Assembly: GCA_038240605.1 (NCBI GenBank)
Contig: JBBSDP010000006.1
Span: 58,180 to 122,179, forward strand
Direction: 5' to 3'
Length of the DNA: 64,000 nucleotides
Source of the DNA: JBBSDP01 sp038240605
Lineage (GTDB): Bacteria; Planctomycetota; Phycisphaerae; Tepidisphaerales; Tepidisphaeraceae
Numbering within the stretch: position 1 is the first letter of the stretch; the number at the start of each line of letters is the position of its first letter. This document shows positions 1-7,981 of this stretch, piece by piece. The position numbers were made by a program, and so were the translations under genes. The notes under the pieces are model-generated. The model searched no databases and was not told the origin of the DNA. It was given only the letters and a program-made list of their open reading frames with translations.

Positions 1-1
1 C

Positions 2-1024
2 GCCCAGGCCCACCCGCGCGGAACGCAATATACACCCGTCGCGTTCCTCCTCGACGAGGCGCACGGCTACTCGCAGGAAGCCTTTCAGCCCGGCGCCTTC
101 GGTCTGGACCCGCAGCTCAATCCGGGGCGGCTGATGCCCGGCGCCCACTTCGATTCGATCCGCGGCTGGTTCGACGTCGCCTATTTCCCCGCCCCGCTGA
201 CGCAGAACGAGCCGGCCACATCGATCCGCCAGGTTTTTGTGAACGGCGTGTTCGGCGACATCTTCGACGTAATTGTGACCGCGCCAAAGCGAGGTTCGAT
301 CGTGGCGACTTATCCAGTGACGATCGCATCTGGGGAAATTCATCTGTCAGAAGAATGGGGACAGACGCTCCAGGATTACGTCGAGAAAGGGGGCACGCTG
401 GTCGTCTGCGCCGACCAGCTCGCGGGTCCGGGGGTCTCGAGGCTGCAACTGCCGACGATGCCTCCCGTCGTGGAGGCTTCGGAATTTGTCTGGGTCGGCG
501 ATGGCCAAACATCCGTGGCTTCCAACGTCTTCCGATTTCATCCGCTGAACGCGAACGGCGGCGGCGAGGTGCTTGCATCAACGCCAGACGGAAAATCAGT
601 GGCGGTCTCATACCCTCACGGCAAGGGAAGGCTCGTGGTCATCGCGGTGCCGATGGGCCTGGGCATCGACCGACGGCCCATGCCGATCCTTCCACTGCTC
701 CTTCAGCGGCTGACGGACGGACTGGCGCCGGTCCGCGTGGAAGGGGATGTCGAATGGACGATCAATCGCCTCGACGATGGCGGCTGGTTGATTGGCCTGC
801 TGAATAATCGCGGGGTTAATAAGCCGCAGCATGGCGTTAATCCCACCGACGCCCATGAGGCGCAGTCCGTGACTCTGACGGTGCCTTTCTCGGTCAAGAG
901 CAGCGCGGAATGGATGACAGATGCGAAATTGACCTGGCACCGGCAGGGAGAGGCACGCTCCACCCTGAATCTCACTGTTCCCGCCGGCGGGGTCCGACTG
1001 GTGAACACCACCGTGGAGAAATGA
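2..1024 (+). CDS. hypothetical protein, glycoside-hydrolase/GATase-like C-terminal part (5' partial)
   Basis: The frame is open from the first complete codon of the window, so the N-terminus is missing. The visible 340 residues contain TPVAFLLDEAHGY, then a segment (FDVIVTAPKRGSI, then WGQTLQDYVEKGGTLVVCAD) that looks like the flavodoxin-like fold with a 'column of zeros' seen in beta-galactosidase trimerisation or GATase-like domains: a strand, then an instruction-like D-Y-V-x-x-G-G-T-L-V-V. The C-terminus is beta-rich and resembles the last jelly-roll of glycoside hydrolases. This suggests a large secreted carbohydrate-active or putative glycosidase protein, but the catalytic domain is outside the window. 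Function is inferred and uncertain. Confidence 0.6.
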   Translation, partial: AQAHPRGTQYTPVAFLLDEAHGYSQEAFQPGAFGLDPQLNPGRLMPGAHFDSIRGWFDVAYFPAPLTQNEPATSIRQVFVNGVFGDIFDVIVTAPKRGSIVATYPVTIASGEIHLSEEWGQTLQDYVEKGGTLVVCADQLAGPGVSRLQLPTMPPVVEASEFVWVGDGQTSVASNVFRFHPLNANGGGEVLASTPDGKSVAVSYPHGKGRLVVIAVPMGLGIDRRPMPILPLLLQRLTDGLAPVRVEGDVEWTINRLDDGGWLIGLLNNRGVNKPQHGVNPTDAHEAQSVTLTVPFSVKSSAEWMTDAKLTWHRQGEARSTLNLTVPAGGVRLVNTTVEK

Positions 1025-1055
1025 CAATTTGGTGCGAATTTCGTAAATATGCAGA

Positions 1056-1994
1056 ATGCCAATTTGCGGACGAAGTTCAAGGCATTACAATTCGGTCATG
1101 CTGGCCCGCGGTCGCCTTTCACATCTCGTCTCCGCAACCTCCCCCCTGCTGGATCGTTCATGGCCGTTTTTGAAACGCATTCGTCGAGGGCTACGCGCGC
1201 CGTTGTATCGCCTGTCCGATACGGGCCTTTTCGGATTGCAACCCCTCGAATTGCATCTTCTGATCTGCGGTTTTCCGCGATCCGGCACCACCCTCCTCCA
1301 ACTCATGCTGGAGAATGCGCTTCCGAACGCGCGCCGTTTCGAGCGCGAAGTGAGCGGGTGGCGCGCCGCCACTTATGCCTGGCGAAATCATCGCTTGATG
1401 ATCTCGAAGATGCCTCATGACCTGTTTCGCCTTCCCCAATTGCAATCGTTCTACGCCGGCCGCCGTGCCACGCTCAAGACCATCCTCATGCTTCGCGACC
1501 CGCGTGATCTGCTGACCTCGCAGCGGAAAACCGGCGGGCCGGTTGGGTATTGCGTCGGGCTCGAGCGGTGGCGGAATTATTACGAAGCGTTTTGCCAGCA
1601 CGTCAATGACTGCAATACGCTTCTGGTTCGCTACGAACAACTGGTGGCTCAGCCGGCCCAGGAGCAATTGCGCATCGAGAAGTTCTGCGGCCAAGAAATG
1701 GGGGTGCCGTTCGATCAGTTTCACTCGATCGATCGCCCCACGTTCGACACGAGCACGCTGAACGGGCTTCGGCCCATCGAGCAATCGCTGGTCGGACGCT
1801 GGGCAGCGCTGGAACATTACGATCGCGTCGAGCAGGCGCTGCGCGAACTCCCGGAGTTGCCCGATGCGCTCGTGCGTCTGGGTTACGAAACTGACAATTC
1901 GTGGATCGACGCATGGCGGCGAGAAGCGCGGCCCCCTTCTGCATTCGCGAATGAGACTCGCGAAACCGTCGCGGCAATATCAAGAATTGCCTGA
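1056..1994 (+). CDS. sulfotransferase family protein
   Basis: The 312-aa product has the PAPS 5'-phosphosulfate-binding P-loop GFPRSGTTLL at residues 72-81 and the downstream LLVRYEQLVAQP segment that sulfotransferases use for the 3'-phosphate region (residues ~190-200), plus MLRDPRDLLTSQ, which matches the 3'-phosphate RDPRD motif. It should transfer sulfate from PAPS to a hydroxyl or amine on a carbohydrate or lipid; the acceptor cannot be read. No clear Shine-Dalgarno precedes the ATG at 1056; an internal ATG at 1098 (MLARGRLS) is equally possible. It lies 21 bp before a polytopic glycosyltransferase-like gene, so both may modify surface glycans. Confidence 0.85.
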   Translation: MPICGRSSRHYNSVMLARGRLSHLVSATSPLLDRSWPFLKRIRRGLRAPLYRLSDTGLFGLQPLELHLLICGFPRSGTTLLQLMLENALPNARRFEREVSGWRAATYAWRNHRLMISKMPHDLFRLPQLQSFYAGRRATLKTILMLRDPRDLLTSQRKTGGPVGYCVGLERWRNYYEAFCQHVNDCNTLLVRYEQLVAQPAQEQLRIEKFCGQEMGVPFDQFHSIDRPTFDTSTLNGLRPIEQSLVGRWAALEHYDRVEQALRELPELPDALVRLGYETDNSWIDAWRREARPPSAFANETRETVAAISRIA

Positions 1995-2015
1995 AGCCCG
2001 GTAAACTACCGGCGC

Positions 2016-3638
2016 TTGGCACTCGTCACGAACCACGCATCCGTCGACATTCCCACCAGCCCGGAGGCAGCGGGTCTGCCGTGCGGGTCACTTTCCGACC
2101 GCCTCAAATTGCTGGTCGAGCGGCACCGTTATGCGATATTTGCCGCAGTCCTGCTCTTGTACCTCGCGTGCTTCAACGGCCTGTGGAGACCTGACCCGGA
2201 CAGCGCCCTCTACCTCACGATCGGACGAAACCTGGCGCTCGGCAACGGCTACGCCTACCAGGGTCAGCCTCAACACCTCGTGTTTCCCGGATTGCCCGTG
2301 GCGCTGGGCGGACTGTTCAAGATTTTCAATCAATCGGCTCCGCGCGCGGCGCTCATCCTCATGCTGATGGCGGGCGTCGCCGCACTTGCGCTCACGTACC
2401 GGGTCTTCCTTCTCCACAGTGACCGCGGCACTGCGCTGGTCATGACGCTGGCGATGGCGACGACGCGGATCTTCTACCGCTCCTGTTTTGAGATCCTCAC
2501 CGACTTGCCGTTTCTCGTCGGCGTTCTCGCATTCCTCGCGGGCTTTGAGGCAATCGTTCATCCGCGTCGGACGCCCGCGGGCACAGCTTGCGCGCGGTGG
2601 TTCGACTGGGTTTTGCTCATCGTCGGCCTGGGCCTGGCGGTGCTGATGCGCCCGGTCATGTGGGCGCTGGTCCTGTCAATCGTCGCGGCGCTGATCGTGT
2701 CACTGTTGCGCGGGAACAGCCGTCGTCCGCAGATACTCGTGTGCTTCGCGCTGGTCATCATCGCGGCGGCGTGCTTCTACTGGATGGACCCACGACGTGG
2801 CGGCGGGAGCGTGGCCATGGGCGATTACGAATCGGAGATCGTCAAAACCGTCCTGCCTCACTTCCAGCAATTTCTGCATCGATCGATTTCCGAATTTCTT
2901 CCTCGTTTCTTTGAGGCGTCGGCAGCGCAGGCGATATTCGGTACGCGGATTGGGCCGGGCCTCAACTCGCTAGCCGGCGTGTTCGTGATCGGCGCGACGA
3001 TCTGGCTTTTCCGGGTCCGGCCCCTGTGGGGAATCTGGGTCTTTATGGTGTTGCTGCTGATGTTCACGGTCGTGAAGCCGCTCGACCGATACTTCCTGCC
3101 CGTTTTGCCTCTGCTGCTATTTGCATGGTGGCGTGCGCTGGTCTGGATCGATCATCGAATGAGCCGGCCATGGAGTGATCGGGTGTTTCTCTTCCTGCTC
3201 TGCGTAGGGTTTGGGACGAACTTTGCGCGAATCGGGCAGTTGTTCGTCGAGCAGCACCGCCGTCCGTTTCTCCAGTACTGCGAGGATGGGACGTTTGCGT
3301 CGCTGGACCAGGTGACCCGCCTTCTCAACTCCCAGGTGGCGCCGCGGTCCTGGGTGTTGGCGCCGATGAAGCTGGGGCGCATCCTCACCTTTCGCAGCAG
3401 CGTCTATGCGACCCATACGCCCGAGCGGCTCGACCTGGATCCACGGGCGCAGCAGATCTACGTCCTGGAGCCGGCGGGCGATCAGGTGATGGAATGGCTG
3501 AAGCAGAAAGGGTGCGTCGTCGGCCCGCAACTGGGAACGACGATCCAGGGCAATCGGGGCGGAGAGCGATTTTCACTGCATCTAATTGTATTAGACCCCA
3601 GCGCGGCAAATCCCCACAATACGCCTGAGCATCGCTGA
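2016..3638 (+). CDS. GT39/ArnT-like integral membrane glycosyltransferase
   Basis: A 540-aa polytopic protein. After a ~37-residue cytosolic leader comes a first membrane helix (YAIFAAVLLLYLACF) and then the first periplasmic loop with RPDPDSALYLTIGRNLALGNGY; an acidic pair and a Y..x..R in this loop is the hallmark of protein mannosyltransferase/ArnT-type enzymes (PMT, GT39/GT83), which use polyprenyl-phosphate sugars. About ten further hydrophobic helices follow to residue ~400, and a soluble C-terminal domain of ~130 residues ends the chain. The start used is TTG at 2016; no better ATG exists near the first helix. It probably glycosylates a lipid or surface polymer, possibly with the preceding sulfotransferase. 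Confidence 0.75.
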   Translation: MALVTNHASVDIPTSPEAAGLPCGSLSDRLKLLVERHRYAIFAAVLLLYLACFNGLWRPDPDSALYLTIGRNLALGNGYAYQGQPQHLVFPGLPVALGGLFKIFNQSAPRAALILMLMAGVAALALTYRVFLLHSDRGTALVMTLAMATTRIFYRSCFEILTDLPFLVGVLAFLAGFEAIVHPRRTPAGTACARWFDWVLLIVGLGLAVLMRPVMWALVLSIVAALIVSLLRGNSRRPQILVCFALVIIAAACFYWMDPRRGGGSVAMGDYESEIVKTVLPHFQQFLHRSISEFLPRFFEASAAQAIFGTRIGPGLNSLAGVFVIGATIWLFRVRPLWGIWVFMVLLLMFTVVKPLDRYFLPVLPLLLFAWWRALVWIDHRMSRPWSDRVFLFLLCVGFGTNFARIGQLFVEQHRRPFLQYCEDGTFASLDQVTRLLNSQVAPRSWVLAPMKLGRILTFRSSVYATHTPERLDLDPRAQQIYVLEPAGDQVMEWLKQKGCVVGPQLGTTIQGNRGGERFSLHLIVLDPSAANPHNTPEHR

Positions 3639-3658
3639 CAAAAATCGCGAAGCCGTCC

Positions 3659-3676
3659 GGCAATTATGTAATTGCC
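3659..3676. repeat. perfect 8-bp inverted repeat
   Basis: GGCAATTA-TG-TAATTGCC lies 20 bp after the stop of the GT39-like gene. There is no T-run after it, so it is not a typical intrinsic terminator; it could be a weak 3'-end hairpin or an operator. Seen directly in the sequence; the role is unknown. Confidence 0.4.
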
Positions 3677-3760
3677 AGAATCCGAGCGATCGTCATAATT
3701 CGGTGGAGTTCCTCTCGCAATCGAGGTTCAACTGGCCCGTGGCGCGGGCGGAGGCGATCC

Positions 3761-4198
3761 ATGTGGTATCGGCTGAGCGTGGCGGACCGGGAGTCGGGAA
3801 CCGAGGCAACGTGGGACGTCGAGTGTGGCAACGAGAAGGAAGCGGCCCATCGCGCCGAGCAAAAGGGGTACCTCGTCAGCTCCATCGAACAGATTCCCGA
3901 TGAGACCTCGCACGGCGGGCATCATCACGCCAACGACCGTGAGCCGAGTGTCGGCGCCATGGTTCATTACATCCTTCCCGACGGTTCGCAACGCGGCGCG
4001 CATCGGCCGGCGGTGATCACGCACCTCTGGAGCAAGGACCATCCCATCCACCCCGGCCTCTCCGACCTGTGCGTCTTCAAGGCCAAGAACGACGACTTCA
4101 TCGCGCCAGGCGCCGTCGTGATGGTAACCGCCGTCAGCTTTCGAGAATCCACCGTCGAAAAACCCGATGCGCCGGGAACGTGGCATTGGCCGGAATGA
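3761..4198 (+). CDS. hypothetical protein
   Basis: A 145-aa protein beginning MWYRLSVADRESG. Residues 1-50 form a short alternating sheet/helix pattern (EATWDVECGNEKEAAHRAEQ... GYLVSSIE) similar to small planctomycete domains that bring in a residue pair ready for secretion or regulation; no known catalytic motif. Residues ~65-120 (VHYILPDGSQRGAHRPAVITHLW) look like the small beta-barrel found in many uncharacterised bacterial and phage proteins. A His/Asn-rich linker (GGHHHAND) joins the two parts. No signal peptide. It stands alone between a glycosyltransferase gene and a repeat array. Confidence 0.6.
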   Translation: MWYRLSVADRESGTEATWDVECGNEKEAAHRAEQKGYLVSSIEQIPDETSHGGHHHANDREPSVGAMVHYILPDGSQRGAHRPAVITHLWSKDHPIHPGLSDLCVFKAKNDDFIAPGAVVMVTAVSFRESTVEKPDAPGTWHWPE

Positions 4199-4200
4199 GA

Positions 4201-4346
4201 GTTCAGGGTTCGGGATTCAGGTCAAGCCGCTGCGAACCGCGCGAATTGCGCAGCGCCATGGTGAAGCGCCCTTTCATCTGTTCAAACGGCAAACATGACG
4301 TCGTCGAATCGTTCTTCACTGAACCCCGAACCCCGAACCCTGAACC
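4201..4346. repeat. inverted pair of degenerate heptamer arrays (GGTTCAG)n
   Basis: At 4202-4222 three degenerate copies of GGTTCAG/GGTTCGG occur; at 4319-4346 four copies of the complement (CTGAACC, CCGAACC, CCGAACC, CTGAACC) occur in opposite orientation, about 100 bp apart. The same heptamer, in four copies, lies inside nadA at 61458-61485. The arrays sit in the convergent gap between the hypothetical gene ending at 4198 and the mazG-like gene ending at 4352, where transcripts would form a long hairpin. Confidence 0.75.
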
Positions 4347-4351
4347 CTCTC

Positions 4352-4636
4352 CTACTTTGATCCTTCCGGCCTCTCCTCACCTAAATACTTTTCGGTGATC
4401 GCGTCGGTGAGATCGACGTCGTTGACGTTGGCGAGGGTGCAGAGCCAGGCGAGCACGTCGGCGAATTCTTCATTGAGATTGGCGCGGTCGTCGCCATGGA
4501 GCGCGGTGGCCAGTTCGCCCACTTCTTCCACGAACCACATGAACGTGCCGGGCGTGCCGCGGGCGCGGTCGGCCTTCTCGTACCGCGACGCAATGTGCTT
4601 CTGAAATTCCCGAAGCGTGAACGGAGATGTGCTCAT
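4352..4636 (-). CDS. MazG-family nucleotide pyrophosphohydrolase
   Basis: The 94-aa product has the all-alpha NTP pyrophosphatase signature: EE-x-x-E (E37, E38, E41 in WFVEEVGELATAL) followed by E-x-x-D (E57, D60 in NEEFADVLAWL), which bind Mg2+ and hydrolyse non-canonical or damaged NTPs to NMP plus PPi. The start at 4636 (MSTSPFTLREFQ) is chosen because a GAGG lies eight bases upstream; the frame is open further upstream but those residues look non-coding. It follows the RNase Z-like gene on the same strand with 43 bp between them, so the two may be co-transcribed. Single-domain size fits the short MazG/house-cleaning class rather than two-domain MazG. Confidence 0.88.
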   Translation of the reverse strand: MSTSPFTLREFQKHIASRYEKADRARGTPGTFMWFVEEVGELATALHGDDRANLNEEFADVLAWLCTLANVNDVDLTDAITEKYLGEERPEGSK

Positions 4637-4679
4637 CTGTGAATCCTCGCGCTCGCGTGCGCCCGTACCCAGGACGCCC

Positions 4680-5597
4680 TTACTCCGCGGAGTCGGGCGG
4701 TGGAGGGCCGGCATCCTCGACGTCGCCGGCGTCACGGGCGCCTTCGAAATCCATCATGAACTCGATCCGCTTCATCGCCTCATCGCCGATCCGGCGTCGG
4801 AGCATATTCCGCGCCCGGCGAATTCCGGTGCGCCGGGAGACGTGGCCGATGATGATCAATTTGTTCTTCAGCTTCGGCAGGATCTCGACGAACTGGTCCA
4901 GGTGCAGGTGCTTTCCCGCCTTCGCCTTGACGCGATGCTCGGCGTCGAAAAACGTCACCTCGGTGATCAGCGTCTCGGAATTCTGCACGTCGGACTGGTC
5001 GAAGACGCTGCCGATGGTCGTGTCGCCGAGGAATGCGACCAGCGGAACTTCCAGCCGGTACTGGATCTCGATGCCGTCCTTCTTCAGCGTCGCCAGCTCG
5101 GGTCCGGTCTTGCCGAAGAATTCCGGCTTCAATTTTTCGCGAATGCTGAGCAGAACGTATCCCAGGCTGGCGCCGCCGTGATGCGTGGCGACGGCGCGGA
5201 TGCCGAAGTCGCGCCGCACCTCGAAGAGCTGATCGGGCGCCATCGGCACCAGCGTGAAGGGTGTGCCTTGCCGCTCGACGTCGCGCCAGCAGCGCAGGAG
5301 TCGATCGACGGGGTCGCGCAGCTCGCGCGGCAGCAGGATCGTGCCCGCCTTCATCCCCTGGAAGTAGCGCTGCGAGAGGTAGTAGGGGAGGCCCGCCAGG
5401 TGGTCCATGTGCCCGTGCGTGATGCAGACGAAATCGCTGGTGAGGGAAAAATGCGGAGCACGTCCGATATCGAAGCAAACGTTGAGCTCCGGAACCTGCA
5501 CGACGGTTTCCTCGCCTGCAACGCTGTAGCCAATCACGCTGTGAAGCCCCAGCGGGATTTTGGCGAACTTCTGAACCAGAAACGACTTCTCGATCAT
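4680..5597 (-). CDS. MBL-fold metallo-hydrolase, ribonuclease Z-like
   Basis: A 305-aa metallo-beta-lactamase-fold protein. The zinc motif HGHMDH is at residues 61-66, followed by L-A-G-L-P; a second histidine lies in ATHHGG (~137), an aspartate in FLGDTT (~188) and a last histidine in IIIGHVSRR (~253). This order and the GHVSRR ending fit RNase Z-type enzymes, which cut the 3' trailer of tRNA precursors, although many planctomycete relatives of this length are only called MBL hydrolases. The C-terminal ~20 residues are a Pro/Asp-rich tail. No signal peptide, so cytosolic. Divergent from the riboswitch unit at 5.7 kb. Confidence 0.8.
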   Translation of the reverse strand: MIEKSFLVQKFAKIPLGLHSVIGYSVAGEETVVQVPELNVCFDIGRAPHFSLTSDFVCITHGHMDHLAGLPYYLSQRYFQGMKAGTILLPRELRDPVDRLLRCWRDVERQGTPFTLVPMAPDQLFEVRRDFGIRAVATHHGGASLGYVLLSIREKLKPEFFGKTGPELATLKKDGIEIQYRLEVPLVAFLGDTTIGSVFDQSDVQNSETLITEVTFFDAEHRVKAKAGKHLHLDQFVEILPKLKNKLIIIGHVSRRTGIRRARNMLRRRIGDEAMKRIEFMMDFEGARDAGDVEDAGPPPPDSAE

Positions 5598-5717
5598 GGT
5601 CGGGCGAGTGTAGCGGTGGGAGGCAGTAATGTCAGTTTCTGTAAGTTGAGGCGAAGCCGGGTGTGATCGACCGCTGGAAAATTAGCTGTTTTTCTCGATC
5701 GAAAGCCTGATTTTTCC

Positions 5718-5745
5718 TTGACACGCATGGGCTCGTTTTTAGAAT
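5718..5745 (+). promoter_or_regulatory. sigma70-like promoter of the c-di-AMP riboswitch unit
   Basis: A consensus -35 TTGACA (5718-5723), a 16-bp spacer and -10 TAGAAT (5740-5745; five of six matches) would start transcription near 5752, about 15 bases before the first riboswitch stem. The position and quality make it the best promoter in the window. Seen by eye, not scored. Confidence 0.7.
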
Positions 5746-5764
5746 TTGTCCTTGTTCGACCGCC

Positions 5765-5935
5765 TAAGCCCTTTTCAAACAAAGGGCGTGGAGAAACCAA
5801 GGCGGCCCGCGCGGGCCGCTTCGCCGGTGGCGGCTATCCGCCGGCAGGGGCGAATCGGCTGATCTGAGCCGAGGGAGACTTTCAACTCCCAGCCCGTCAG
5901 CTAACTCCGCAGGCACGTGAAAGGGATCTCGACGC
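5765..5935 (+). promoter_or_regulatory. c-di-AMP riboswitch (ydaO/yuaA class)
   Basis: The RNA carries the class-specific conserved blocks in order. GCGTGGAGAAACC (5786-5798) matches the 5' CGGAGGAACC block, and a perfect hairpin GCGGCCC/GGGCCGC follows (5802-5819). GGGGCGAATC (5847-5856) matches GGGGUUAAUC. A variable hairpin CGGCT/AGCCG (5856-5871) is followed by GGGAG/CTCCC (5873-5877 with 5886-5890). Then comes CCCGTCAGCTAACTCCGC (5893-5910), the most diagnostic block, AGGC, and GAAAGGG (5919-5925), which closes P1 with CCCTTTTC (5769-5776). GGAG (5790-5793) also pairs with CTCC (5905-5908). This class usually controls cell-wall hydrolases and K+/osmolyte transport, generally as an OFF switch. 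Here the next gene is an unknown 70-aa protein 140 nt downstream. Confidence 0.9.
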
Positions 5936-6074
5936 TCCATCCGCGTCCGAATCCTTCCCGAGTTGTTGTTCTTCGCCTGGCCAATCGGCGTTGGGTCATT
6001 TGCTTGCGCTGGCTGCCAGGCCTCACCCGCGCTTTCCCCTCACGGGAAAACGCACAGACGCAAGGAGCTTCGAC

Positions 6075-6287
6075 ATGATGGAAAGCCAGGCAGAATCGCT
6101 ACGCAAGGCGATTGAGGCATTGATCAGTGCCAAGATTCACGACGTTCTCCAGCCGGGCGGGGTGGACCGGCTGGCCGCGCATCGACGGACCGGCGTTGCT
6201 TCATTTGACATTCGCAAAGCCGAACAGCGCCTCGATCAGGCGCTCTCCGATGTTCTGCCTTCCACGTCCGAAAGCCTGGCCAACTGA
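6075..6287 (+). CDS. small hypothetical protein under c-di-AMP riboswitch
   Basis: A 70-aa protein, MMESQAESLRKAIEALIS..., with an AAGGAG eight bases before the ATG at 6075 (the second ATG at 6078 is an alternative). The sequence is soluble and mainly helical: an N-terminal amphipathic helix (residues 3-24), a linker with VLQPGGVDRLAAHRRTG, and a C-terminal helix (DIRKAEQRLDQALSDVL). There is no signal peptide or membrane segment and no motif I recognise. It is the only gene between the riboswitch and the terminator at 6307, so it appears to be the whole output of that switch. Its role is unknown; it could be a regulator or a partner of a wall or ion-transport protein. Confidence 0.75.
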   Translation: MMESQAESLRKAIEALISAKIHDVLQPGGVDRLAAHRRTGVASFDIRKAEQRLDQALSDVLPSTSESLAN

Positions 6288-6306
6288 TTCCCATCACAGG
6301 TAATTG

Positions 6307-6347
6307 AAAAGAGACGCGCCACTCCACGTGGCGCGTCTCTTTCATTT
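6307..6347 (+). terminator. intrinsic terminator after the riboswitch unit
   Basis: A perfect 15-bp stem AAAGAGACGCGCCAC (6308-6322) and GTGGCGCGTCTCTTT (6328-6342) with loop TCCAC is followed by CATTTT. It ends the riboswitch/70-aa gene unit 20 bp after the stop codon and 70 bp before the next gene. Confidence 0.9.
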
Positions 6348-6418
6348 TGGCTGGAGGTTCGGGAGGTTGCTCAACGCGTTTCTCCCAACTCGCCGCCAAC
6401 CTTCGTATAGTTTGCCGC

Positions 6419-7441
6419 ATGGCCAAGCACACGATCGTTTTGATTCCGGGGGACGGCATCGGTCCCGAGGTGACGGCGGCTACTCGACGCGTGATCGAGG
6501 CCGCGAGGCTTAGCGTCGACTGGGTGGAACTGCCCGCGGGCGCGGCGGCGATCGAGCAGGGATTCGAGAACGTCCTGCCGCAGCGGACGCTCGCCGCCAT
6601 CCAGGCCCACAAGGTCGCGCTCAAGGGCCCGGTGACGACGCCCGTCGGGAAGGGCTTCGCGTCGGTCAACGTGCAGCTTCGCAAGAAGCTCAACCTGTAT
6701 GCGGCAGTACGGCCCGTTCGCAGCCTCGCGGGCGTCAAGACGCGCTTCGAGGGCGTAGACATGGTCATCGTCCGCGAAAATACAGAAGGCCTTTACAGCG
6801 GTATCGAGAACGAAGTCATTCCCGGGGTCGTGACCAGTCTCAAGGTCGCCACGGAAGTTGCCTGCACCCGCATCGCCCGCTTCGCCTTTCGCTACGCGAC
6901 CAAACGGCAGCGACGGAAGATCACGGTGTTCCACAAGGCGAACATCATGAAGATGAGCGACGGGCTGTTCCTCGACTGCTCGCGACGGATCCACGAGGAG
7001 GAATATCCGAACTTCGAATACGAAGAGCTGATCATCGACGCCGGTTGCATGAAGCTCGTGCAGGATCCCAGCCGAATCGACGTGCTCCTGATGGAGAACC
7101 TGTACGGCGATGTCGTCAGCGACCTGTGCGCTGGATTGGTGGGCGGATTGGGCGTGGTGCCGGGCTCGAACATTGGTGAGGAGGCCGCGGTGTTCGAGGC
7201 GGTACACGGCAGCGCCCCGGACATCGCCGGCAAGGGGTTCGCCAACCCGCTGGCGCTGATCATGAGCGGAGTGATGATGCTGAACCACATTCACGAGGAG
7301 CGGATCGCGCAGAACGTCAAGCGCGCTTATGACACCGTCCTCCTGGAAGGAAAAGTCCGCACGCGCGATCTGGGTGGCAGCGCCGGCACTTACGATTTTG
7401 CGGACGCCATCATTGAAAAACTCGATAACGGGCCGCATTAG
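6419..7441 (+). CDS. icd: NAD-dependent isocitrate dehydrogenase (isocitrate/isopropylmalate dehydrogenase family)
   Basis: A 340-aa beta-decarboxylating dehydrogenase. It begins HTIVLIPGDGIGPEV, the usual start of the family. The substrate helix LYAAVRPVRSLAGVKTRFEG and MVIVRENTEGLYSGIE match the NAD-type (IDH3-like) isocitrate dehydrogenases rather than LeuB, whose equivalent reads LFANLRPV...DLLIVRE. The catalytic Tyr/Lys and metal Asp are in ENTEGLY, KANIMKMSDGLF and LLMENLYGDVVSDL; the cofactor loop is EAVHGSAPDIAGKG. It oxidises isocitrate to 2-oxoglutarate in the TCA cycle in the cytosol. ATG at 6419 is chosen because upstream in-frame residues overlap the preceding terminator. Homoisocitrate dehydrogenase is a less likely alternative. 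Confidence 0.85.
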   Translation: MAKHTIVLIPGDGIGPEVTAATRRVIEAARLSVDWVELPAGAAAIEQGFENVLPQRTLAAIQAHKVALKGPVTTPVGKGFASVNVQLRKKLNLYAAVRPVRSLAGVKTRFEGVDMVIVRENTEGLYSGIENEVIPGVVTSLKVATEVACTRIARFAFRYATKRQRRKITVFHKANIMKMSDGLFLDCSRRIHEEEYPNFEYEELIIDAGCMKLVQDPSRIDVLLMENLYGDVVSDLCAGLVGGLGVVPGSNIGEEAAVFEAVHGSAPDIAGKGFANPLALIMSGVMMLNHIHEERIAQNVKRAYDTVLLEGKVRTRDLGGSAGTYDFADAIIEKLDNGPH

Positions 7442-7910
7442 ACTATTTCACTTGCCGCTGACCCCCGCGCCGTTTCAGTCCTCCATCAGGCGCTCAGGTC
7501 ATTCCCGGTTCCCGCTGGCATCAGCCTGATCGAAAGCCGGTTTCTTGCACTCCTTCATTCGCCCGCCACCGAAGCCCGCGAGGGCGAGATGGAGCGCATC
7601 CGCCGTTCCATCCTCGCCTGAATTTAGGCCCGCCGACGCCGAAACTTCGTTGCGGATCGCTCCGGGATCCTCGGGCTGCGGAGGAGTACGGGTTCCGTTT
7701 TCGTCGTCGACCGAGTTTCGGTAGGGAGGAACGGATCGACCGACGATGACTACGTTCTAGAACGGATTGAGCGGTGCTGCTTAGGTTCTGACTGGTACAG
7801 CGTGCGGGCGGCAGCCCACTTTCCTTCCTGACAATTGAATCGGGATTTCATTTCGCTTGAGTGCCGTGCTGCGCGGCAGGTGTGGACCGCTTTTAAATTG
7901 CGCTGCCGCT
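7442..7910. other. gene-free stretch
   Basis: About 470 bp without a convincing reading frame on either strand, no clear hairpin terminator and no recognised RNA. It may be decayed coding sequence; its last part leads into the 40-bp tandem repeat. Confidence 0.5.
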
Positions 7911-7981
7911 GAGATAAATAGGTGACTGTCCCTAGTATGTTTAGTATGTTGAGATAAATAGGTGACTGTCCCTAGTATGTT
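7911..7981. repeat. two copies of a 40-bp tandem repeat
   Basis: GAGATAAATAGGTGACTGTC... occurs at 7911 and again at 7951 with a 40-bp period; each copy ends CCTAGTATGTT, and TAGTATGTT is itself doubled between them. The second copy overlaps the last codons of a truncated NHL gene on the minus strand and supplies its stop codon. Confidence 0.9.

Noticed and set aside
7911..7981. 40-bp tandem repeat considered as a CRISPR array
   Set aside because: Only two copies, directly adjacent without spacers, and no cas genes in the window.
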